64,000 nt of DNA, from assembly GCA_018262195.1 (NCBI GenBank), contig JAGTRS010000001.1:1-64000 (forward strand), read 5' to 3'. The stretch is from Pseudomonadota bacterium (lineage in GTDB: Bacteria > Pseudomonadota > Gammaproteobacteria > Burkholderiales > Rhodocyclaceae). The notes under the pieces were generated by a model. The model had not been told where the DNA came from. It saw nothing but the letters and a program-made list of their open reading frames with translations, and did no database searches. Of this stretch, positions 55,265-63,439 are shown piece by piece (the first letter of the stretch is position 1; each line of letters begins with the position of its first letter). The translations under genes and the position numbers were made by a program.

Positions 55265-55996
55265 TCAGGAAAGGGGCAGCGCTTCCCGGTAGAGCGCCCG
55301 GCTGGCATAAGCCAGCCACGGCAGGGTCAGCGGCAGTAGCGGCAGGAGCAGCACACTGCCGATCACCACTGTCGACAGTAAAAGAGCCCAAATCATGGCA
55401 ACCATAAAATTGCCGAACACTACCTTGACGCTGCACGCCACCGCCCCGACCAGCCCGGCCCGCCTTTCGCAGAGCAAGGGCACGGCAAAGGCCGATATGC
55501 AGAACAGCAGAAAAGCCACCACCGCACCGGAAACGGCCGACCAGCCAACGAAGCGTGCCACGCCATCGCCGGCCGGCAGCAACTCTCCCAGCCAGACCGG
55601 TGTCGCCCCGACCATGTAGGCGTAGAGAATGGCCGCGTCGGTGACAAAAATCATGAACAGCAGGCCGCAAACCAGCGCCAGCGCCCACAAGGCATTGGCT
55701 GCCGTTGCAAACCCGCGGCTTACGGCCGCGAAGCCGGCTGCTTCCCCGGCCTCATGTGCCGCTGCAATGCCGAAAAACCCGGCCAGAATCGCCGGCCCGA
55801 CCAGCATGAAGGCCCCGGCGGCCGCGATGATGAATGGTGCCCAGCCCTGAGCCAGCAGCGTGCCGATGATCGCCAGGCCGGCAAGGGTAAAGATCAGAGC
55901 GTAAGCCAGGCTGGTGCCGCGCGTTGCATTGGCCATGCGCCAGCCTTCAACCAGCGCGCGTTGCAGGGTAGAGATGAAAATTGGACGCAGGATCAT
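55265..55996 (-). CDS. DUF2189-family membrane protein
   Basis: From ATG 55996 the protein is 243 residues with about six membrane helices. The pattern (ALVEGWRMANATRGTSLAYAL, MLVGPAILAGFFGIAAAHEAG, VFGNFMVAMIWALLL) matches DUF2189, integral membrane proteins of unknown function in proteobacteria. The longer frame to 56059 adds a non-conserved stretch. It lies downstream of a small gene on the same strand. Confidence 0.78.
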   Translation of the reverse strand: MILRPIFISTLQRALVEGWRMANATRGTSLAYALIFTLAGLAIIGTLLAQGWAPFIIAAAGAFMLVGPAILAGFFGIAAAHEAGEAAGFAAVSRGFATAANALWALALVCGLLFMIFVTDAAILYAYMVGATPVWLGELLPAGDGVARFVGWSAVSGAVVAFLLFCISAFAVPLLCERRAGLVGAVACSVKVVFGNFMVAMIWALLLSTVVIGSVLLLPLLPLTLPWLAYASRALYREALPLS

Positions 55997-56060
55997 GGCA
56001 GCGCACGGAATGATGGACGATGACTGCAGCCTAGCCGATGCCGCCAGCGCTGACGCCAAC

Positions 56061-56429
56061 TCAGATCAAGGAATCGAGCAGCCGTTCGCACTCGGCCATG
56101 ATCGAGATGCCAATGTCCGACTGGTAGTTGCTGTCCAGCGACGCCATCAGTTCATGGGCGGTGAACAAGCCCGCCTGACGCGACAGGCTGGATTCGATCT
56201 GGCGGGCCAACTGATCCGAAAGCCCGGAAAGCTGCTGGCGCTCGTTCATGGGCAATGAGCGCTTCGAGCGTGCCAGCCAGTCGGCACACAGCGTCGCCCC
56301 CTGCGCCACGGTCAGCCATTGCCCATGCTCGTAAAAGGCAGTCAATCGCTCGGCGACCAGCGCATAGATCAACGCCACCCGCGTGCCCTTGTCGCCAGCC
56401 GGCAGATAGTCGGTTTTCTTCAGGATCAT
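56061..56429 (-). CDS. Hypothetical protein, helical
   Basis: The 122-residue protein is mainly alpha-helical, with no signal peptide or membrane segment: ALIYALVAERLTAFYEHGQW then LARSKRSLPMNERQQLSGLS. I do not recognise the family. It is 64 bp upstream of the DUF2189 gene and could be co-transcribed with it. Confidence 0.6.
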   Translation of the reverse strand: MILKKTDYLPAGDKGTRVALIYALVAERLTAFYEHGQWLTVAQGATLCADWLARSKRSLPMNERQQLSGLSDQLARQIESSLSRQAGLFTAHELMASLDSNYQSDIGISIMAECERLLDSLI

Positions 56430-56657
56430 GCAGCCGATTATCTACCGGATCACCTGCCGAAGCGAGGCAGGAAGCGGGACAGTTCCACGCCCCGTTTAGC
56501 CAGGCCAAGTCATCGGCGAAGCTAGATACCACGGATGGACTACGCCCAAAGATATTGAACTGCCAGCCTGGCACGCATATCAAATATGCTTTAAATTATA
56601 TTTTCGATTTATATATTATTTATAATAAAACCAACACCATCCGAAAACGCGATCTAC
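56430..56657. promoter_or_regulatory. AT-rich divergent promoter region
   Basis: The last ~80 bp before the RsbQ-like gene are very AT-rich (TTTAAATTATATTTTCG, then TATATATTATTTATAATA) in a GC-rich genome. This looks like a strong or curvature-sensitive promoter for the RsbQ-like gene. Exact boxes cannot be fixed by eye. Confidence 0.5.
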
Positions 56658-57464
56658 ATGCCAAGCAGCGTCATAAAACGCAATAACGTCACCATTACCG
56701 GCAAGCTTTCCGGCGCACGGACCATCGTATTTGTACACGGCATCGGCACGGACCAGTCGGCCTGGCAAGACGTTGCCAAGCAATTCATGACGGATTTTCG
56801 CGTCGTGCTTCTGGACAATGTGGGTGCAGGTCATTCGGATCCCGAAGCATTCATCCATTCTCGCTATCTGAATTTGAAGGGTTATGCGTCAGACCTGCTC
56901 GAGGTCTGTCTGGCTTTGCAACTGAGGGATGTCATTCTGGTAGGGCATTCTGCCGGGGCAATGATCGGCCTGCTGGCAGCCGTGGATCGCCCTGACATAT
57001 TCTCAAGGCTCGTCCTCATCAGCGCATCACCGCGCTATATCGATGAAGAAGGTTATCGCGGGGGATTCAGCGTGAAGGATATCAACGCAATCTATGACAG
57101 CATCGCCAGGGAATACTCATCCTGGGCCGATCAGTTTGCCCCGATGATGATGGCCAACACGGACCAACCCCGGCTTGTCACCCGCTTTTCCGACAGCCTC
57201 AAGAGAATTCCGGCAGAAAGGGCTTTGACGGTCTTTTGCTCTATTCTGCAGTCGGATCATCGCCATGCGGTCAGGCAACTCAAGCGACCGACGTTGATCA
57301 TCCAGAGTCAGAACGACAATGCCGTTCCCCGGGAGGTAGCGGAATACCTGCATGCCAGCATTACGGGCAGCCAGCTGAAAATCATTGATACGGAAGGTCA
57401 TTTGCCTCATATCAGCGCACCGGAGAAAGTAATCGAAGCCATGAAAGAGTTTGTCTGTGCATAA
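56658..57464 (+). CDS. Alpha/beta hydrolase of the RsbQ/KAI2-D14 type
   Basis: The 268-residue protein follows Bacillus RsbQ closely by memory of its sequence: FVHGIGTDQSAWQDVA, LLDNVGAGHSDPEAF, RYLNLKGYASDLLEVC, VGHSAGAMIGLLAA (Ser98 nucleophile), Asp in QSQNDNAVP and His in TEGHLPHISAP. RsbQ binds or cleaves a small hydrophobic ligand and works with the phosphatase RsbP. No RsbP-like gene is in the window; a Rieske gene follows after 63 bp. An AT-rich promoter-like stretch lies upstream. Confidence 0.85.
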   Translation: MPSSVIKRNNVTITGKLSGARTIVFVHGIGTDQSAWQDVAKQFMTDFRVVLLDNVGAGHSDPEAFIHSRYLNLKGYASDLLEVCLALQLRDVILVGHSAGAMIGLLAAVDRPDIFSRLVLISASPRYIDEEGYRGGFSVKDINAIYDSIAREYSSWADQFAPMMMANTDQPRLVTRFSDSLKRIPAERALTVFCSILQSDHRHAVRQLKRPTLIIQSQNDNAVPREVAEYLHASITGSQLKIIDTEGHLPHISAPEKVIEAMKEFVCA

Positions 57465-57527
57465 ATTCCCGCCTCACGGACTTGCGCCCTCGCCAGAATC
57501 ACCCCCAAACAGGATATCCATCTAGCC

Positions 57528-57923
57528 ATGTCATCGACCAACTGGTTCGACTTGCCGAATGCACCGGCCAAAGGAAAGTGGCTTTGCGCGCTGGACAACA
57601 TCCCGGACGGGACGGCAAAACTCCTGTGGATTGCTTCAGAATCGGTCACGGAAACGGCCTCAAAGGGCAGCTTTGGCCTGATCCTGCTGCGCAGCGGGAC
57701 AACGGTTCGGGCCTACGTCAATCGCTGCCCCCACTTCGGCGTTCCGCTGGCAACAAAGCCAGAGCAACTGATTTTTGTCCCGCAGGTCAGCCTCAGTTGC
57801 AATGTTCACTACGCCAAGTATTCCTGGCACGACGGGCTTTGTCGCGACGGGGAATGCAGCGGCGAATCGCTGCTTCCCGTGCCAGTGGGCATCAGTATCG
57901 ATGGCCGGGTCGTGGTCGAATAG
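57528..57923 (+). CDS. Rieske [2Fe-2S] ferredoxin-like protein
   Basis: The 131-residue protein has one Rieske cluster site: NRCPHFGVPL (CxH) and SLSCNVHYAKY (CxxH), with about 27 residues between. It has no signal peptide or membrane anchor, so it is cytosolic and ferredoxin-like. The longer gap than in dioxygenase ferredoxins (~17) is notable. It lies between an RsbQ-like hydrolase and a 70-residue gene on the same strand. Its partner is unknown. Confidence 0.78.
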   Translation: MSSTNWFDLPNAPAKGKWLCALDNIPDGTAKLLWIASESVTETASKGSFGLILLRSGTTVRAYVNRCPHFGVPLATKPEQLIFVPQVSLSCNVHYAKYSWHDGLCRDGECSGESLLPVPVGISIDGRVVVE

Positions 57924-58029
57924 TTATTTCGCTTTTCAGGAACGTTCAACAACGCGCTGCATTCAATCTTGTCCGAATGACTCCCCTTCAGGACACATCC
58001 TGTATCGATCACCGAGGAGATTTAGCGGC

Positions 58030-58242
58030 ATGAAAGTGAAGTCTTCAATCGAACGCGGCGCACAGTATCTCTGCACCAAAGTTGGCGATGTGGTCACCGC
58101 CATCGAACAGATAGGCGTCGTCAAAGGGCTGCCCATGTGGGAAGTCGAGCGCCTGACTGGCGAAGGCGCCCGGAAACGGATGATCGTGCCAGCCCGCTCC
58201 CTGCTGCCACTCCAGACTGCCGGTGCGCCCTCGCCCGGTTAA
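58030..58242 (+). CDS. Small conserved protein, unknown function
   Basis: The 70-residue frame from ATG 58030 reads MKVKSSIERGAQYLCTKVGD, then IEQIGVVKGLPMWEVERLTG. GAGGAG lies 11 bp upstream, a rather long spacing. The longer frame from 57775 overlaps the Rieske gene in another phase and is not supported. I do not recognise the family. A GC hairpin (58233-58251) follows. Confidence 0.6.
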   Translation: MKVKSSIERGAQYLCTKVGDVVTAIEQIGVVKGLPMWEVERLTGEGARKRMIVPARSLLPLQTAGAPSPG

Positions 58243-58258
58243 ATTCCGGGCTTCACCC

Positions 58259-58669
58259 TCAGTTCATCACCGCGCGAGCCTGCAGCGCAGGCTTGCCCGG
58301 CAGTTTCACATTGAGTAGCAGCTTGGCGCCCGCCGGTACCTTGCCGGCACCCTGCAGGCGGTTTTCACCGGCCGGAGCGAGATCGATTTCGCTCTTGCTC
58401 GTGCCATCCAGCACGGTCAGCTTGCCGCTGGCCCCGGCGGTTTCGACAGGCGTCCCGTGACTGGTGACATGAACGGTGATCCTGCCATCCTTGCCCACCA
58501 CTTCGAACTGCGCCATGCCGGCTTCGGCAACGACACCGCCAAATTGCGGCTTGCCGTGATCGGCGTGGGCCAATGCGCTGCCGCTACCCAAAGTCATCGA
58601 AAGAACCAGGCTTGCTGCGACCATAGAAACTGCTGCTGGCCCTAGGGTCGACCGGAAAAATTGCTTCAT
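58259..58669 (-). CDS. Exported metal-efflux-associated protein, unknown
   Basis: ATG 58669 with GGAGG 8 bp upstream gives 136 residues with a signal peptide (ends near SALAHAD). The mature part is a beta-rich domain beginning HADHGKPQFGGVVAEAG and containing VEVVGKD-like and TVHVTSHGTPV segments, as seen in small periplasmic proteins next to RND metal pumps. The start of the gene shows partial similarity to the dispersed repeat (58645-58664). It is the last gene of the efflux operon. Confidence 0.75.
   Translation of the reverse strand: MKQFFRSTLGPAAVSMVAASLVLSMTLGSGSALAHADHGKPQFGGVVAEAGMAQFEVVGKDGRITVHVTSHGTPVETAGASGKLTVLDGTSKSEIDLAPAGENRLQGAGKVPAGAKLLLNVKLPGKPALQARAVMN
58645..58664 (-). 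repeat. Possible degenerate partial copy of the dispersed repeat
   Basis: On the minus strand GCAATTTTTCCGGTCGACCC resembles the second half of the repeat (GCATTTTTTCCGGTTGACCG) at 17 of 20 positions. Like copy 6 it lies in the signal-peptide codons of a gene. With only 20 bp, chance cannot be excluded. Confidence 0.35.
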
Positions 58670-58688
58670 TTTTAAATCCTCCAAAAGG

Positions 58689-61600
58689 TTAAAGGGCTTC
58701 TTGCGAATCCATTGCCAACAGGCGTTCGGCAGGCTTGCGGCCGAACAGCCAGAACAATGCGGGGGTAACAAAGGTGTCGAGCAGCGTCGAGCTGATCAGG
58801 CCGGAGAAGATCACCACGGCGACCGGATGCAGGATCTCGGTGCCCGGCTGTTCGGCCTCGAAAAGCAGCGGCGCCAGCGCGAAGGCGGCGACCAGCGCGG
58901 TCATCAGCACCGGCGTCAGGCGTTCCAGCGAGCCGCGAACGATCATCGGCACGCCGAAGGCCTCGCCTTCGAGGCGCATCAGGTTCAGGTAGTGACTGAT
59001 CTTCAGGATGCCGTTGCGCGTCGCGATACCGGCCAGCGTGATGAAGCCGATCAGCGCCGCGACCGATAGCGGCTGGCCGGACAGCCACAGCCCGAGCACG
59101 CTGCCGACCAGGGCCAGCGGCACGTTGGCCATGATCAGCCCGGCCAGCAGCGCCGAATGGTAGCGGCTGTAGAGCACCATGAAGATCAGCGCCAACGAGC
59201 CCAACGCCAGTAAGGAAATCAGCCGGGCGGCCTCTTCCTGCGCCTGGAACTGGCCGCCGAGGGTGATGAAATAGCCTTCGGGCAACGGGAAGTCGGCGAC
59301 CGCCGCGCGCAGGTCGGCGACCACGTCGGACAGTGCCCGCTCCTGGGCGTTGGCCGAGATGACGATGCGCCGCCGACCGTCGTCGCGGGTGATCTGGTTC
59401 GGCCCGTCGGCATCCTCGATGCTGGCCAGCATGGCCAGGGGCACGCGGCCGCCCGGCGTTTCGACCAGCAAGCCCTTCAAGCCCTCCAGCGAGCGGGCGC
59501 TCTCCGGCAGGCGGACGACGAGATCGAAGCGGCGGTTGCCTTCGACGATCTGCGTCACCTTCTCGCCATCGACCAGCGTCTGCAGCGTGCGCGTCAGCTG
59601 GGCGGTCGAGATGCCGTAGCGGGCGGCGGCGTCGAAATCGACGCGGACCTTGATCTGCGGCGCCAGGACCTGCTTTTCGATGTCCAGATCGGCCAGGCCG
59701 TCGATTTTTGCCAGCCGTTCGCGGAGCAGGCCGGCCTGGGCGCGCAGGGTGTCGAGATCCTCGCCGAATAGCTTGATGGCGATCTGCGCCCGCACGCCGG
59801 ACAGCATGTGGTCGAGGCGGTGGGCAATCGGCTGGCCGAGGCTGAGGCTGGCCGGCAGGTTCTTCAGGCGCTGGCGGATGTCGGCATAGACCGCTTCCTT
59901 CGGCCGGCCGCCCGGCCTGAGCTGGATCTCGAACTCGGTGACATGCACACCCTCGGCATGTTCATCGAGTTCTGCCCGCCCGGTCCGCCGGCCGAGGTGC
60001 GCGACTTCCGGCAGGCCGCGCAGGGCAGCCTCGGCCGACTCGGCGATGCGTACCGACTCGGACAGCGTCGCCCCCGGATTGAGGCGCAGGCCGAGCGTGA
60101 TCGAGCCTTCGTTGAAGGGCGGCAGGAAAGTGGTCGGGAAGAAGGGCACGGCGGCCACCGCCAGCACCACGGCAAGGCCGGCCAGCGCGATGGGCAGGCG
60201 CGGCGCGGCGAGCACCTTCTCCAGCGCCGCCCGATAATGCGCCTTGAGCCAGCGCACCAGCCGCGTCTCGCCGTGATCGTGGGCAACCAACGCCGGCAGC
60301 AGATACGAACAGAGCACCGGCGTCAGCAGCACCGAGACAGCCAGTGAGGCCAGAATGGAAACGATGTAGGCGATGCCGAGCGGCACGAACAGCCGCCCCT
60401 CGATGCCGGGCAGCGCGAACAGCGGCACGAACACCAGCGCGATGATCAGCGTCGCATAGACGATGGCGGTGCGCACCTCCAGCGAGGCGGCGACCACCGT
60501 CCGGAAGACCGAATACGGCTCGCCCTGCGCCGCCTTCTCGCGTAGCCGGCGCAGGATGTTCTCGACATCGACCACCGCGTCGTCGACCAGTTCGCCGATG
60601 GCGATGGCCAGCCCGCCCAGCGTCATGGTGTTGATCGACAGCCCGAGCCATTTGAAGACCAGCACGGCAATCAGGATGGACAGCGGGATGGCGGTCAGCG
60701 AGATCAGCATGGTGCGCAGGTTGCCGAGGAAGAAGAAGAGCACGCCGGCGACCAGGCAGGCGGCGAGCAGCAGCTTGCCCTGCAGGTTGCCGATCGAGGC
60801 CTCGATGAAATCGGCCTGGCGGAAGATCACCTGCGGCGCCGTGATGCCCTGCGGCAGGCTGCCTTTCAGACCGTCCAGCGCCGCTTCGAGACGCTTCGTC
60901 AGGTCGACCGTATCGGCCGTCGGCTGCTTCTGGATGCTCAGGATGACGGCCGGCACGCTGTTCTTGCCGTCGCTGAAACCCCCGTCGCCGCGCTTGATCG
61001 CCGCCGCGAAGCCGACTTCGGCGACCTGGCGGAGCAGGATGGGCTGCCCGGCCCGGGCCGTGATGGCCAGGTTCTTCAGATCGTCGAGCCGGGCGCTGCG
61101 GCCGAGGTGGCGGATCAGGTACTCGCGGCCGTTCAGCTCCAGGAAGCCGCCCGAGGTATTGGCGGCAAAGCCCTTGACCGCCGCCTCGATCTGCTCGAGG
61201 GCTATGCCCAGTTCGGCCATGCGCTGCGTATCCGGCTGGATCTGGAACTGGCGGACCTCGCCGCCGATCGGGATGACCTGCGAGACGCCGGCGATGGCCA
61301 TCAACCGCGGCCGCAGCACCCAGTCGGCGTACTCGCGCGCCGCCTTGGCGTCGGCGGTCGGCCCGGCAACCGGGATGGCGACCAGCATGATCTCGCCCAT
61401 GATCGACGAAACGGGCCCCATGCGCGGCACGCTGCCCGGCGGCATGGCCGATTCCATCGCCGTCAGCCGTTCGCCGACCATCTGCCGGGCGCGGTAGATA
61501 TCGACACCCCAGTCGAAGGAAATATAGAGAAAGGACAGCCCGGCGCTCGACACCGAGCGGATGCCGGCGACGCCGGGCAGGCCGCTCATCGCCGTTTCGA

Positions 61601-61805
61601 GCGGGAAGCTGATCAGCTGCTCGACCTCCTCCGGCGCCATGCCGCCGGCTTCGGTCATCAGCGTGACGGTCGGTTTGTTGAGGTCGGGAAAGACGTCGAC
61701 CGGCAGGCGGGTCGCCTGCACGCCGCCCCAGATCATCAGCGCCACCGCCGCCGCCAGCACGAAGAGCCGGCTGGCCAGACTTTTTTCTACGAGCCACTGG
61801 AACAT
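58689..61805 (-). CDS. Heavy-metal RND efflux pump, CzcA/CusA type
   Basis: The 1038-residue HME-RND inner-membrane protein has 12 membrane helices and two large periplasmic loops. The N-terminus (ATRLPVDVFPDLNKPTVTLM) and the TM4 motif GELVDDAVVDVENI, with the acidic proton-relay residues of this group, identify it. Metal preference (Cu/Ag or Co/Zn/Cd) is not clear from sequence. The upstream genes are an adaptor, a small membrane protein and a TolC-type gene, all on this strand. Confidence 0.92.
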   Translation of the reverse strand: MFQWLVEKSLASRLFVLAAAVALMIWGGVQATRLPVDVFPDLNKPTVTLMTEAGGMAPEEVEQLISFPLETAMSGLPGVAGIRSVSSAGLSFLYISFDWGVDIYRARQMVGERLTAMESAMPPGSVPRMGPVSSIMGEIMLVAIPVAGPTADAKAAREYADWVLRPRLMAIAGVSQVIPIGGEVRQFQIQPDTQRMAELGIALEQIEAAVKGFAANTSGGFLELNGREYLIRHLGRSARLDDLKNLAITARAGQPILLRQVAEVGFAAAIKRGDGGFSDGKNSVPAVILSIQKQPTADTVDLTKRLEAALDGLKGSLPQGITAPQVIFRQADFIEASIGNLQGKLLLAACLVAGVLFFFLGNLRTMLISLTAIPLSILIAVLVFKWLGLSINTMTLGGLAIAIGELVDDAVVDVENILRRLREKAAQGEPYSVFRTVVAASLEVRTAIVYATLIIALVFVPLFALPGIEGRLFVPLGIAYIVSILASLAVSVLLTPVLCSYLLPALVAHDHGETRLVRWLKAHYRAALEKVLAAPRLPIALAGLAVVLAVAAVPFFPTTFLPPFNEGSITLGLRLNPGATLSESVRIAESAEAALRGLPEVAHLGRRTGRAELDEHAEGVHVTEFEIQLRPGGRPKEAVYADIRQRLKNLPASLSLGQPIAHRLDHMLSGVRAQIAIKLFGEDLDTLRAQAGLLRERLAKIDGLADLDIEKQVLAPQIKVRVDFDAAARYGISTAQLTRTLQTLVDGEKVTQIVEGNRRFDLVVRLPESARSLEGLKGLLVETPGGRVPLAMLASIEDADGPNQITRDDGRRRIVISANAQERALSDVVADLRAAVADFPLPEGYFITLGGQFQAQEEAARLISLLALGSLALIFMVLYSRYHSALLAGLIMANVPLALVGSVLGLWLSGQPLSVAALIGFITLAGIATRNGILKISHYLNLMRLEGEAFGVPMIVRGSLERLTPVLMTALVAAFALAPLLFEAEQPGTEILHPVAVVIFSGLISSTLLDTFVTPALFWLFGRKPAERLLAMDSQEAL

Positions 61806-61815
61806 GGTGTTGTCC

Positions 61816-62925
61816 TCAGCGAATCTGCGAAATCAGGCTGGCGCCTTGCACCACCGCCCGCTCGCCGGCCTTCAGGCCGCCGGTGACGACGACCCGCACG
61901 CCATCCAGCGGCTGCGTCTGCACCGCCCGCGACTCGAAGCGTTCCGGTGCCGTCTTGACCCAGACGACCACCTGGTTGGCCGTGTTGCGCGTCAGCGCCG
62001 CCATCGGCAGCGGCAGGCCACGCACCGTCGCCTTCAGGGCCACCTGCACCTTGACCGGCTGGCCGAGCGGCAGCGTCAGGCCGGCGCCCGTCGCGTGGTT
62101 CTCGAACATCAGCGGCAAGGCCTGCTCGCGCAGCCGGCGACTGGCGCCGATGTAGGTCAACGACACTGAACGCTCGCCGACCGCCACCGTCGCCGTCGCC
62201 ACCTGGTCGAGCGGCAGGGCCTCGTAGGCGCTGGCCTCGATGTGCAGGCTGTCTGGGTCGATGACCTCGAAGATCAGTTCCTTCGGTTCGACGACCTGGC
62301 CGACCACGGCATTGCTTGCCGCCAGCACGCCGGAGACCGGCGCGACCAGCGCCTCGCGCCCGGACAGGCCGGCACCGACCGCGGCGATCCGCCCCTTCAG
62401 GCTGGCGACTTCGCTCTCGGCTGCCTCGATGTCCTTTTTCGGCACCGTATCGGCCAGCTCGTGCAGGCGGTTCAGCCGCTTTTCGGCCAAGCCCTGACTG
62501 GCTTTCAGTTCGGCGAGCAGCGCCGACTGGTTGGAACGCTCGATGGCGCCGGACGACGGCACGACCCAGGCCAGCACCTCGCCCTTCTTCACCTTGCTGC
62601 CGGCAGCCGGCAGGCCGTGCGGCCCGGCCGTCTCGATGCGGCCGGGAATCATCGCCTGGACACGCCCGCCCAAATGCGGGTCCATGATCACCCGACCGGC
62701 CAGTTCCAGGGTTTTCGGCACGTCGGCCTCAACCGTCTTGACGGTCAACACGCCCATGCCGCGCTGCGCCGACTTGGGCAGAAAAACGCTGCCATCGGGC
62801 AGGCGTTGCGGCGTATTGCCGGGCGCCACCAGCGGCTTCTTCTCGTCGTGATCGTGGCCTTCGTGGGCGGCCAGCGGCAGACTCAGGCTGACCAGCGCCA
62901 GGCTCAACAGACAAAGTCGCTTCAT
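61816..62925 (-). CDS. RND efflux periplasmic adaptor (CzcB/CusB type)
   Basis: The 369-residue protein begins with a signal peptide (ATG 62925; ends near PLAAH) and a His-rich metal-binding start HEGHDHDEKK. Later parts are typical membrane-fusion segments: RVQAMIPGRIETAG, VLAWVVPSSGAIERSNQSAL and the lipoyl half ALVAPVSGVLAASNAV-like. It overlaps the previous gene by 4 bp (ATGA). It would bridge the CzcA-type pump and the TolC-type outer-membrane protein. Confidence 0.9.
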   Translation of the reverse strand: MKRLCLLSLALVSLSLPLAAHEGHDHDEKKPLVAPGNTPQRLPDGSVFLPKSAQRGMGVLTVKTVEADVPKTLELAGRVIMDPHLGGRVQAMIPGRIETAGPHGLPAAGSKVKKGEVLAWVVPSSGAIERSNQSALLAELKASQGLAEKRLNRLHELADTVPKKDIEAAESEVASLKGRIAAVGAGLSGREALVAPVSGVLAASNAVVGQVVEPKELIFEVIDPDSLHIEASAYEALPLDQVATATVAVGERSVSLTYIGASRRLREQALPLMFENHATGAGLTLPLGQPVKVQVALKATVRGLPLPMAALTRNTANQVVVWVKTAPERFESRAVQTQPLDGVRVVVTGGLKAGERAVVQGASLISQIR

Positions 62926-63434
62926 GCCTTGCCTCCTTTCCGTGCCCGACGCCAGATCAGCACCACCGCCAGCAGCCCGGGCAGCACAAGCCACCAGCCG
63001 GCCCGGCCCAGTCCGGCGCCTGTCGCCGCATCAGCCGACGGCGCCGTGACCATGAAATCGGATGCCAGCAAATCGCTCTCATCACCAGCAATCACTGTAA
63101 ACGCCAGCGGATAGGTGCCCGGCTGGCGCAGCGGTTTGAGCCAGTCGGCATCGGCAATCAGGTAGTCACCGCGTTCGGCGCGAAATACTGCCTTGGCTGG
63201 CTTGCCTTCGCTCTCGACCTCAAGCGTTGCAGCCAGCACCGGCGCATTGCTGTCAGCCCGATCGATGTAGAAAACAAAACCGTCGTCCTCCATCCGACCG
63301 ACTACCTCGAACAGCTCGCTCTCGGCGACGGCGACCGGAATCGGCGCCGGCCCTTCCGCCGCCTGCGCGCTCAGGCCGGCCGCAAATACCACGCCTGCGG
63401 TCAACCGGAAAAAATGCCCAAAATTGAAATTCAT
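62922..63434 (-). CDS. Exported/membrane protein of a metal-efflux operon, unknown
   Basis: ATG 63434 gives 170 residues: a signal peptide whose first codons lie inside repeat copy 6, a periplasmic beta-rich domain (SELFEVVGRMEDDGFVFYID, FRAERGDYLIADADWLKPL) and a C-terminal membrane helix (WWLVLPGLLAVVLIWRRAR). A longer frame from 63473 would overlap the TolC-type gene. Such proteins appear in other RND metal operons, but I know no function. Stop and start overlap with the adaptor gene. Confidence 0.75.
   Translation of the reverse strand: MNFNFGHFFRLTAGVVFAAGLSAQAAEGPAPIPVAVAESELFEVVGRMEDDGFVFYIDRADSNAPVLAATLEVESEGKPAKAVFRAERGDYLIADADWLKPLRQPGTYPLAFTVIAGDESDLLASDFMVTAPSADAATGAGLGRAGWWLVLPGLLAVVLIWRRARKGGKA
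63399..63430 (-). repeat. Dispersed 32-bp repeat, copy 6, inside a coding sequence
   Basis: On the minus strand this copy starts ATTTCAATTTTGGGC and ends ATTTTTTCCGGTTGACC; it is the best match to the consensus. Unlike the other five it lies within a gene, covering codons 2 to 12 of the protein at 62922-63434. Confidence 0.85.
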
Positions 63435-63439
63435 CTCTC

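Noticed and set aside
57775..58242. 155-codon frame overlapping the Rieske gene
   Set aside because: The first 85 codons overlap the Rieske gene in another phase; only the part from ATG 58030 has a ribosome site.
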